NCBI GenBank assembly: GCA_963930775.1
Contig: OZ005692.1
Coordinates: 5,318,135 to 5,382,134, forward strand
DNA length: 64,000 nucleotides
Reading direction: 5' to 3'
Source of the DNA: Cliona cf. orientalis
Lineage: Eukaryota; Porifera; Demospongiae; Clionaida; Clionaidae
Below are positions 34,401 through 44,100 of the stretch, piece after piece. The notes under the pieces were generated by a model. It was not told the origin of the DNA, did not search any database, and saw nothing but the letters and a program-made list of their open reading frames with translations. Every line of letters starts with the position of its first letter. The first letter of the stretch is position 1. The position numbers were made by a program, and so were the translations under genes.

Positions 34401-35966
34401 AAGTCACTGTGAAAGATTTATTGAACCACATTGGGTGTTTAGTAGCAATAAAACCAGTTTATGAAGATTCAAAATTAGGGCAACTTCGACGTGAGCTACC
34501 GAATGTTGAAACAATCGATGATGTAATGGAGATAGTTCGTGAATACAGTTCATTTTTCAATTATCAAATTTTACAAAACATTATTGATAACCTTGGAGGA
34601 GAGAAAGATAGAAAAAAATCTAGCCACATATTTACAGGAGTTTGCCGAGTATGCAAAGCGTAAAGTGTACGAGTGTCCATGTGAAGTTGGACAGTTAAAT
34701 GAAGCTGGACAATCAAACATATTGGTCACATTGGATAAAAGTTACGACAATTGCACCGTCAGCTCTTTGAAGAATTTTGAAAGGGAACTAGCAGAAATTC
34801 TGAATGTTTCTTCAGATGTGGTGGTGATACTGTGCAGAATAGCTCCAGGAAGCTTAAAGTTGATCTTTCAAATCCTACTCGAGATACAAAAGACCATCTT
34901 TCCTCTCTCCAGAGAACAAGAGGTTGCTCTCACTGAGCTGGGTGTTGCTCAGCTTTCCTGTGGGGAATACCACTTTGCCAACGACTCAGAGGTATTATGG
35001 CACTGCATGCTGTACTACTACAGTCTACATAAAATGATATGTCTATATACTGTGCTCTTAAACATGCATGCACGTGTATAAATTTTACAGGAAATGGAGG
35101 ACGAAGGTGATCACTCTTCCCCAGAAGGAGATTCTGATATGGAGGAACAGAGCACAGTAGCAGGTATACTATATTATATAGCTTGAATTCAAGTACTGTA
35201 AAATCATATTATTATATAGCTATAGGTATTCGAATAGAAGGTACAATGTCATGTACATATTATTATAGCCCCTCTAATCTATGCACTTTGATAAGGCCCA
35301 TCCATAATAATTATTATTAGGCCGCATGCTACTATCATGATGATGTGCATGTTTTATGTTACGTGGTAGTTACATGTATCACTGCAACTCTTGATTCCAG
35401 GTATTGATTTTCTGTCGGTGGTTGGTGGAGTAGATATCACTGGTAGAGGCAGAAGAAAGAAAGGTGGCTTTTCATTTGCTGACTCAGCAATCGGTACCAG
35501 CAGTCACAGTGTTGCCACTGGAGCTACTTTAACAGGAATATCACAATTTAGTGAAGTAAGATGATAAATACATGTACACAGTCCCAGATTCACAATTAGC
35601 ATACAGACATGGCTGGCAATAGTACACTACACTCATTGGATGTTGATAATGCCACACACTCATAGCTACTAGGCATAATACATATACATCAAAATTTTAG
35701 ATTATTCCTTACACTTTCTTTGCCACACATAATAAAAAGGAAGCTTCAAGATACAATAATATTCATTTTAGTCTTTGTTCCGTAAAATTTCATTGAGTGG
35801 TTGTGGAGATAAGGCTGTTTTAATATTTCTAAACATCACAACTTTTCTGCCAGGCATGTGTATACTGTATTCCAATAGGGGAATGGCACATAACATGTTG
35901 ATCGCTTTAGAGGCCTATAACTCCAAAATAATTTTATTATACTACCAATTGATTGACTCCAAATAA
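31437..35966 (+). CDS. Death-domain protein with N-terminal 2A-like recoding leader, about 776 aa
   Basis: Proposed exons: 31437-32127, 33698-34093, 34170-34991, 35091-35163, 35401-35555, 35772-35966, with GT/AG borders and matching phases. Exon 1 encodes about 230 residues of hydrophobic, internally repeated sequence (HPALVILTLFIVL, then HPALLILTLFIVL) and ends in SGDVELNPGP, a 2A motif. Exon 2 opens directly with a Death domain (WYPIGIQLGVDQAKL, RCFAEVISFWLSG, PVSWISLVKIL). Exon 3 holds a predicted helical region ending in SFFNYQILQNIIDNLGG, then YAKRKVYECP and a conserved beta/alpha stretch common to this sponge protein type. Exons 4-6 are acidic, then Gly/Ser-rich. One caveat: in exon 3 a run of seven A (34612-34618) shifts the frame; six A would keep it open. 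Likely an immune or death adaptor; partners are unknown. Confidence 0.75.
32100..32123 (+). other. 2A-like ribosome-skipping motif (DVELNPGP)
   Basis: Codons for D-V-E-L-N-P-G-P at residues 222-229 match the D(V/I)ExNPGP consensus exactly and are preceded by a Leu/Ile-rich run, as in active 2A peptides. Established behaviour is that the ribosome omits the Gly-Pro bond, releasing the upstream peptide and continuing from Pro. Here the skip would separate a leader of about 228 residues from the Death-domain protein. In sea urchin NLR-like proteins, similar N-terminal 2A leaders were found to double as signal sequences (recalled). The donor splice site (GTGAGC) follows four bases after the Pro codon. 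Confidence 0.85.
32224..33320. mobile_element. Foldback transposon with arms of tandem ATCGATGTTTAGC repeats, TSD GGGC
   Basis: The ends ATATGGGGTGCCGTTTGTCT and its complement at 33301-33320 are perfect over 35 bp. Just inside, both arms consist of tandem units of about 16-21 bp built on TCGATGTTTAGCnnnGGGA (32260-32430 and, inverted, 33040-33290). GGGC flanks both sides (32220-32223, 33321-33324), giving a 4-bp target duplication. The core (about 32430-33035) includes a small palindrome of CTAGTCTCG...CGAGACTAG (32778-32845) and no transposase. It sits in intron 1 of the 2A/Death-domain gene. Confidence 0.85.
33384..33663. mobile_element. 280-bp MITE in intron 1 of the Death-domain gene
   Basis: The left end GGCCAGGCAAACTGAATTCG and the complement of the right end GGCGAGGCAAACTAAATTCA continue through CAGTTTATCGTCAC, making a TIR of about 34 bp with three mismatches. 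The interior is CG-rich with a CCCGCCCGCATG block near each end. With the foldback element removed too, the host intron would shrink from 1570 to about 190 bp, a normal size here. Confidence 0.8.
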
Positions 35967-36672
35967 CAGCATGTAAGTACCTCTCTGCTTATTCTACTGA
36001 TGACTTTAATGAATAAAAAAATTGGTGTGCATACCTGTTTGGCTGCTATTGTAGCTAACACTTCACCGCCTCAGAATTCCAGAAGCTGACTTCATGCATG
36101 ATTTGCTAGTTCAAACGTCCATTCAAGTGCATACATAAGCTCTCATAGTGGTTGTGGAGATATGTACATGCACATGATATTATGCAAATATTGTTTTCTG
36201 AAGTGCATGGAAACTATATAATATTATATATATAATATAATATATATAGCTATATCACTTGAAAAAATTTAATGGTTGAAACTACTAAAAAAATTTGAAA
36301 TCAGCACCTCGTGTTACCCCTAGAAGCATAAATGCCCTGGAGAAGTGAACAAGTTGGTTATCCATTAATTAGCAATATTCGTGTGCCATAGTAATTGAGT
36401 ATGTGATATTTATAGAGTTTCCCTGAAGCCCTGCAATGCCGGAAGTGGTTACAACCCTGCAGTGTAGTACTATCTAAATTGCTGAAGCCTGTGGTGCAAG
36501 TTTGTTGATTATAGTGAGTAGTTATGATCCCTGAAATTTCATAATGTGCTGCAGGTTTTTTGTGCAATTTTTGGGGATTCTGACATGCCTACTGATACAT
36601 GCACACATACACACACATCAGGATAATAAAATTATAATGCTAAGGGTGAGATGATACAATCTATTCACAGTT
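35967..36672. other. Intergenic, AT-rich
   Basis: Lies between the Death-domain gene and a MITE. There is an AATAAA at about 36013 some 50 bp after the stop codon, a plausible polyadenylation signal. A dense TATATA/ATATAT palindromic patch lies at 36215-36250. No exon was recognised. Confidence 0.45.
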
Positions 36673-37025
36673 AGGCCACTTCAACTGCTATTGTTGTTTC
36701 ACGGGCCTGACCGACCCTCTAATTTGCAGATTTGAAAAGAAAATAAAAATGACGTAAATGCATAAGTGCGCATGCGCAATGGCGTCGATGAATGATTCGC
36801 TCAGTGTATCTACTAAATGAGGTGGGTCGCCAGTCGTTTCTCATAAGATTGTTAAGTACGAGTGGACAGATACACTTGGGGCGATCGTAGAGAGGGTGGA
36901 GCCGAGTTGAGCCACAAGAAATCAGCAACTCTAATTGCTTTTTTTTTTTTTTTTCAAACCGACCTACCGACCCTGAACTTTTGTCTGGCATGCCCGTGAA
37001 ACAACTATTGCAGTTGAAGTGGCCT
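36673..37025. mobile_element. MITE with AGGCCACTTCAACTGC ends
   Basis: The TIR of about 40 bp reads AGGCCACTTCAACTGCTATT at the left and AGGCCACTTCAACTGCAATA as the complement at the right, both continuing GTTGTTTCACGGGC. It shares its AGGCCACTyCAA end with the element at 52484-52700, so the two are one family. The interior carries a T16 run and a CCGACC motif near both ends. Confidence 0.8.
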
Positions 37026-37111
37026 TATTATTGTGTGCAAATTAGTAGTCATGGCTGGATTAATAATTATTGCAGTAGTATACACTTAGCCTATATACAT
37101 GCATGCACACA

Positions 37112-37308
37112 TACCATAAATCACAAATATTTCGTTGTTAATATATTATTTTCAGACAGCCTGGCTAGCTTATGCGAAAATTAAAAGTACAAAAATATAT
37201 GTGCAATATTAACGATAATGTGGTACAGGGTCGTTTGTCCGAAAATTATTAACGCGAAAATTTATCGCATGAAATATTTTAGACACGAAATATTTGTGAT
37301 TTATGGTA
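37112..37308. mobile_element. 197-bp MITE just upstream of the ankyrin gene
   Basis: TACCATAAATCACAAATATT at the left is perfectly complemented at the right (AATATTTGTGATTTATGGTA), with a TIR of at least 23 bp. It ends 27 bp before the first in-frame ATG of the ankyrin gene, so it lies in the promoter or leader. Confidence 0.8.
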
Positions 37309-37334
37309 CATTATATACATAGTGTCCTACGTAC

Positions 37335-38845
37335 ATGCACACAAACCAGGATATAATGTTAAGGGACCTTAGAGACGAGCCTTATCTGCGAATGGAAGCT
37401 AAACTAGGACCCGCACATGATGACTCCAGTGGACTTGAACTACACCAGGCTGCATACAGGGGAGAACTAGATAGTGTGAAGCAACTTATAGAAGATGAAG
37501 AACTCAATCCATTGCAAGTTGACAAGAATGGAAACAATGCCCTTCACTACGTAGCTGCGGGTGGACACTTACCTGTGATGAAATATCTCATCGAATATCA
37601 ACATCTCAATCCAGCATGTCCGAGTGCAAAGAGCCTGACTCCTCTTCATTATGCAGCATGGTACAAACATCTTGAACTGGTGAAATATCTGGTTGATGTG
37701 CAACAGGTGGACCCACTGTGTCAGGACGAACATGGCGAAACTCCACTTCACGCTGCTTGTGTAGGCGGTGACATTGATGTCATCCAGTACCTGATTAGTG
37801 AGATGAAGAAGCACAACTCACTGGATAGTATAGTTTATGACAGGACTAAAAATGGAGACACTGCAGTTCACCTTGCTGCTCTCTATGGACACTTACCAGT
37901 TATCAAACTCTTCATTACGGATCTTAGACTGAAGTTTGATCCAAATACACTAGGCTTTAAGGGTAGGCCTCCTCTTATTCATGCTGCTCAAGGAGGTCAC
38001 CTCGAGGTAGTCAGGTACCTCACTGAAGAGCTACAGTGTGATCCATCATACGCACACGGTGAGGACAAGGCCACTCCACTGCATGCAGCAGCTGCTTATG
38101 GACGTCTGAATATCATTAGGTACCTGACACTGACGAGAAAATACAGTTCTCTACCCAGAAACTCCCATGGCAACACTCCACTCCATGCTGCTGCAGGCCG
38201 TGGTCAATATGAGGCTGTAAAGTTCTTCATCTCTGAGTTGAAGTGTGACCCCAACACTCCGGGTGAGTGGGGTATGACACCTCTTCACTTTGCTTCTGCA
38301 GAAGGACACTTAAATATTGTGCAACATTTAATCGACGTAGGAAAGTATAACCCAGTAAGTTTGGACGAACGAAAAACTACTCCACTACATCTAGCTACAG
38401 TGAAGGGACACCTACACATTGTAAAATATTTGATTGAAGACAAAAACTGCAACCCCAGTACTCCGGGTATGTGGGGTAGAACACCTCTTCACGTTGCTTC
38501 TCAAGAAGGACACTTGAACATTATATTGACGTGAGAAAATGCAACCCAGCAAGTTTGGATGACCGAAAAGCTACTCCACTACATGTAGCTACAGCGAAGG
38601 GACACCTACACGTTGTAAAATATTTGATTGAGGATAAAAACTGCAACCTGCTCTATTATGACAAGGCCCTTGGTACTCCATTGCACTGGGCTGCATTTTG
38701 TGAACAGCTAGAAGTAGTGAAATACTTGGTTGAAGCTCGTAAGTGTCCAGTGAACACTAAAAACCATCAAGACAAGACACCACTGGAACTAGCACGTCAC
38801 CGAAGTCATGTAAATATTGTCGAGTATTTGTTATCATTTGAGTAA
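37335..38845 (+). pseudogene. Ankyrin-repeat gene, 14 repeats, broken by a 10-nt deletion
   Basis: A long uninterrupted exon encodes ankyrin units of about 34 residues, with TPLHxAAxxGHLxVVKYLIE cores. ATGs at 37335 and 37356 are both possible starts; the second (MLRDLRDEP) may be the real one. Repeats 9-10 and 11-12 are a recent duplication. In repeat 11 the frame breaks near 38524: the sibling text AATATTGTGCAACATTTAAT is reduced to AACATTATATTGACG. The spacing of the two duplicates is 194 bp instead of 204, so ten bases are missing. The downstream frame (38531-38845) resumes with perfect repeats. The final TTTGAGTAAGT holds both a stop (TAA) and a donor-like GTAAGT, so further exons are possible. 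It could be an allele, a young pseudogene or an assembly error. Ankyrin repeats bind proteins; no partner can be named. Confidence 0.8.
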
Positions 38846-39951
38846 GTATCATCTGTTCATCTTTTAATTAATTTTATTGTTCTTATATTAATTTTAGTGT
38901 GTAATAACTCCCATGCACGTTTGCTTAAATTGTTACCACCACAACTGTCGCACTAGTTGGAACATGTGAATTGTAGTTACGGGCACATAATATTATATTT
39001 GCTCAGATACATACAAATTATTTAATTAAGAATGCACATTTTCCGAAAAACGAATGTACCTACAGTACTCTATCAGTCTTGAGAATCTTCACAGTGTCAG
39101 CTGAAGAGGGGGGGGGGGGGGAGTGAAATCTTGTACAAAAGGTGTTGGGGTACAGAAAAAAACTGAGGATGGTATATTAACGTCAGCTGAAGGGTTGGAG
39201 TGGGAGGGGGGGAAGGGGATGAAATTTTCATGTAAAAAGTGTGACTCCTTGAAGAGAGGTGTGAGGCTATGGGAAAACTGAGGCTGGTAGTTTTACGTGT
39301 ACTTCAGTGCCCCCTCGACTGACCAACCCAACCCACCTCCTAGAGAAATATTATATTACTTGTGAAACATAATCGCCATTTTTGTCTAATTCCCTCCCAT
39401 TAGCTTGTGATTTGGTCTCAAAAGTGAAAATTAAAAATTAAATCAGACGACCTACCACTATTAATTTTGCTGATGGTGCACTATTTTGTTCCAGGTGCAA
39501 GAGTGGGGTGTCCGATGCCACATTGTTAATCTGTATCGGTCCAGGAGTTTAAGTTCCCCATATATACAGTGATTATGAGATGCCGATTGTAAATCATGAA
39601 GCGCATGCAGCGAATTCGTATTGTGAGTTACGTTCAATCAAACTGGGCACTGACTCTAAATCACTGCAATATACGTAGCAGAACAAAATTATCCTTCAAA
39701 ATTAAATTAATTAATTAATTACTTGTGTTCTTATGTAATATTGATAAAATTAATGAAGTTTCCATTGTGTTAATAATAATAATTATAATATATCATCTTC
39801 TCTAGCAGTGCCAAGCTGGTTCTGTCGTCTCTCTCTTCACTGCCACTCACTCCCGGCATTGAGTGATGAGTCAGCAGTTTTGCCAACTGAGAGGCTATGT
39901 GCTGACTCAGCGTTCTATCATGGGTAAAAATCAACTCCAACGCTGTCAATA
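38846..39951. other. Intergenic with a diverged tandem duplication
   Basis: Two related segments starting GTCAGCTGAAG (about 39095 and 39182), each with a G-run, a GAAATnTT block and AAACTGAGG, look like an imperfect duplication of about 90-110 bp. The rest is AT-rich and shows no exon. Confidence 0.5.
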
Positions 39952-40536
39952 CAGTGGAACGTCTCATAACGGACCCTCCCAGGAGCGACCACCCACTATA
40001 TAACGGACAACCGCTATGGAACGGATTGAATTTGCCATAGACTTAGTACATTACGAACCTCCGAGGAGCGGACAACCTCTCAATTCTCTATAACCGACGG
40101 ATTGTTCGGACCCGATTGAACCTCTCAGTACAATTTTACTTCTAAATAGCGGATGGCCAGGAAGCCACACCCCTTTTCACGGCCAGTGACGTAATCATGA
40201 TAGCCTAGCCAGGCCCTTCCCCCTTTGTAGGAGGGGTGCTATCTTGAAGGTGGGTCCGGGGAGAGACTAATGGCTATTATGCATCAATGCATGATACAAT
40301 TCAAGTGTATACACAGTACTTATATTGAAGTAGATTCAAATCCAGCTCATATCCTGCTTTCCTGTTGATTCTTTCTCCAGTCACCTCTGCAAACGCTAAC
40401 TAGCTATATAGCTATCATAATGTGTAGACTATATTATATTATTATGTAAATTGTCTCCACTTCTGTAAAGGGACAACCTCCATATAAAGGACAAAAGGCC
40501 TGCTCCCAATGTGTCCGTTATTCGGAAGTTCTACTG
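39952..40536. mobile_element. Tc1/mariner-type (pogo/Tigger-like end) MITE, TA duplication
   Basis: The left CAGTGGAACGTCTCATAACGG and the complement of the right CAGTAGAACTTCCGAATAACGG give a TIR of about 22 bp, flanked by TA on both sides (39950-39951, 40537-40538). CAGTnGAACnTCnnnATAACGG ends are typical of mariner-superfamily elements. The interior is full of further GAACCTC/AACGGA text and has no transposase. Confidence 0.75.
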
Positions 40537-40918
40537 TAATAGTGCAAACCTTTGCCTACAACAAAAATATTATTATGCACATGAAAAAGTATTATTGAGC
40601 CATGACCTATATAGCTACATAGGTGTGCCTTGTTAAGCTAAACGAAAAATTATTATTATTATGCTCATGACCTTAAATATTTAATTAGCACTTCAATAGT
40701 AATTTGCCTGCATGGTTTACACAGTGACATCGGGCGGCTCATATGCTCCTGGTAATATTTAGAAGGTGGGAAGGACAGGGATTTCCAACCCCTGAGATTG
40801 ATTTCTCCTCCCTACTAGAATTCCTAAAGTGTACTAAAAACTGAAGAACATGTCTGCCTTCCCTAGCCTCGCCCAGGCCCCTCCAGCAATATTCCACAAT
40901 CCTGTATCTCTGACCTAC

Positions 40919-41017
40919 CATCATCAGTCCATAGGCGAAGGAGAGGATGTAGATGTGGAAGGTTTCCCGCTCTCCAGCTCCATCCTCGTTACTGTTCGTG
41001 CTGTTGTTCGTCGACAT
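40919..41017 (-). CDS. Possible first exon of a divergent minus-strand gene
   Basis: The minus strand reads ATG and 33 codons (MSTNNSTNSNEDGAG...) up to a good donor GTAGGTCAG. The N-terminus is Ser/Asn-rich and then turns hydrophobic (FHIYILSFAYGLMM). The frame matches no shadow of a strong plus-strand gene. No second exon could be joined with confidence between 38.8 and 40.9 kb, where transposons have inserted, so it may be broken. Function unknown. Confidence 0.35.
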
Positions 41018-41105
41018 GGTGCATGTGCCTGGAGGGCATTTATTGGAAACATTTTGTTTGCGTACACTTTGACCCGGCTGGAATGTGAATGTGGCTCGTA
41101 GTCAA
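41018..41105. promoter_or_regulatory. Possible short bidirectional promoter
   Basis: The 88-bp gap between the minus-strand ATG at 41017 and the plus-strand ATG at 41106 has higher GC than its surroundings and no TATA box. If both exons are real, the two genes share a head-to-head promoter. Confidence 0.3.
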
Positions 41106-44100
41106 ATGGCGGAGAGGCTGGAGGACATGGAGGACCAGGAGAAGAAATCAGGTAGCGATTTGGAGTTTGGAGTACCTGATGTCTAATTAGCTATCACGAA
41201 TAAATTTCAATAATAGATGCATTTCTCCATACATACCTCTCTCTCTCTCTCTCTCCCTCCAGCTCCACCTCTCACGTTGGACAACATATTTGATGTTGTG
41301 AAGAATGTACGGAGCTGGCGTACACTGGGTCAGCATATATGTTCGTATTCCCCATCTAAACTGGATGACATACAGCGACGGCATGCCTCTGACGAGGCTT
41401 GCCTTAAAGCCGTGATTGAAATCTTTCTCAGTTGCGAAGGAGATTACTACGAGCATCCGTCGTGGAGGGCAGTAATCTGGTCTCTATACGAGGCAAATGA
41501 GATCCAGTTGGCAGAGCATATCAGAAGCTTTGCTGAACCAGTGCACGGTAAGGCCACTAGTTGTTTCCCTTCCTGGCTGTCGATTCAATAGCATGCAGGC
41601 GGGCGGTTAATTTTTATTATTCATTATTCATTATTACCGGATGTGGTGTAAACCATAAATAGCCGCCGGGTCGAGCTAATCCCGCCATCTTCAGCTGATA
41701 TGGCAAGCACAGTCTTAGAACTATGAATGAAGCTACTCACGAGTATAGCGATCATCATGCAGAGCGAGAACTGCAGTGAGCAAATACTCTGAATGAGCCG
41801 TCAACGTCACAAACTCAGCTTGCAACTCGAGCGCACATGGAATAGACCATAAATAATATTGAAATTTTCAATTACGTCATCAATATTTTTGTTTTAATAG
41901 AAAATAAGTGCAATAATAGAAAAAGTTGGCGGTAGCTCGAAAGGCATGCGGGCAGTGGACAGGAAACTATGATCCAATTTGTAATGGCCTATTGAATTTT
42001 ACTATTGATGTTGAGAGAGTGGCACATCACCATTAGTGGGAGATTTCAATTGTTTTCCTGTACCAATAGTGCAGTATAAAGAGTGTAACCAACTTCATTA
42101 GTGAGTCTTGGAGTCATGTGCAGAGGCAGTGTCACTTTGTAGCACCATACTGCCAAGCCCAGCTACCTTTGCGTTGAAGAAATGTTCATCAATACCGTAA
42201 AGTCTGATTATAATTAATAAGCACATGCGCTTATCACTCTCGGTAGTAAGGAAACGTGCGCCTATTAGAAGATGTGCGCTCAATAGAGTGAAGTTTTGAC
42301 CCCGCCCACTGCCAGCATGTTCGAGCGCTCAATCACAAAGCTAGCAAGTTATGAACACAGCAATTCTTGGAATAAGCTCTGTAATAGTTCATGGGAGTAT
42401 GGTCTGGAAGAAAACCGTGGAAAAATAGCTGACTTCTTTGGCAAGACTCGCTTCACCAAGGTCAAGAGTCTGAATCTGTCTCAGTAGAACATCGCAGTGT
42501 TGAGTATAGCCGATCTTGTGCAGCTGGCTATCCGAAAATAGGTTCAAGGTAAATTAGTTCTAGCCATGTAGAGCATGAAACACTCTTGATCAAACAGTGA
42601 ATATTACTGTCGTCTTTATTGGGCACATGCACTTATTAGACAATATTTAACAACGGGAAGGAAGCATCCACTTAATAGGCATGTGCGCTTATTAACCAGA
42701 CTTTACGGGTATGTTAAAGGTCACCATACATGTACATGTACGTACCTACTATGTAATCATTAAAATAAGACAAGGAATTTTGTCCTGTCAAAAATCTCAG
42801 GCTATACAGTATTAGCAGGTGTGCTTAGTATGAGGTGTTGGGTTAAATGCTATCTTCTCGTTATCTAACTGTTGCCATTACAAGTGCATACATTGTACTT
42901 GCAGTGTTTCAGTTAAAGCATAGTCATGGCATTATGCGTTAAGTTATAATAATATGTGTACAGTGTACATGTCCTCCTCCAGAGCCCACTCTGACTGTGG
43001 AGAATGTAGCTGGAGTGATGGAGAAGGTGGCAGTGGAGAGAAGGAAGAAGGTGTGGTTTGGATGGGGTATTGTTCCAGGCCCACTGCTAGGGGAGATTTA
43101 TCAAAGGTATTCTACTGAGGAGCAGAGGATACATGCATGTGCAGACATCTATGTCAACTGCCGCCCTGGCTCTTCATGGACACATCTTTGCGGAGGACTG
43201 TACTGGGAGAATGAGATGACTGCAGTACGGAAAGCAAAGATTTTCATACCACAAACTGGTGAGTGAACTTGATATAATGTTAGTACCCTTACGTACAATG
43301 TACATGTATAATTGATATTGTACAGTGTAGTTAGCATTTCTAATATGCACTAGTAGCAGATATCAGACAGTATTTCATACAGAACTTAAATCAAGGTGGT
43401 TGCAAGGGAGGGAGGACCTTGGTAATACAAAGTACAACTGTATAATAGTCTATGATTCTGGAGGAGGAAACATGGGCTGAAGGTGGAAAAATTCCACCCT
43501 CTGTATGAAACCTGGCATAATAGTTTCTGAAATCATACTGTAACCACATCATTAACTCTGTCTGTTCCATTTCATCCAGAGCCCACTCTGACTGCGGAGA
43601 ATGTAGTTGGAGTGATGGAGAAGGTGGCAGTGGAGAGAAGGAAGGAGGTGTGGTCTGATGGGGATATTGTTCCAGACCCACAGCTAGAGGAAATTTATCA
43701 GAAGTATTCTACTGAGGAGCAGAGGATACATGCATGTGCAGACATCTATGTCAACTGCCGCCCTCATTCTTCATGGACACATCTTTGCGAGGGACTGTAT
43801 GGGTGGAATGAGATGACTGCAGCGAAGACAGCAAAGACTTTCATACCACAAACTGGTAAGCAGTAAGGGATGATAGAATGACATTCTCCATGTTCTGAAG
43901 ACTACGGCCATATAATATGTTGTTGCATACACATTTGGAATAGAATCTGTATAAAGTATGGCCTACATGTACATACATGTACCTTACATGTATTTGTTTT
44001 ATCACAAGGTAGAGACCAGCACCAAGTGATACAACCAACATGTACCATGGGCTGTGTTGTCCTGACAACATATCTACAACTAGCAACTAGAGTGTCAGCC

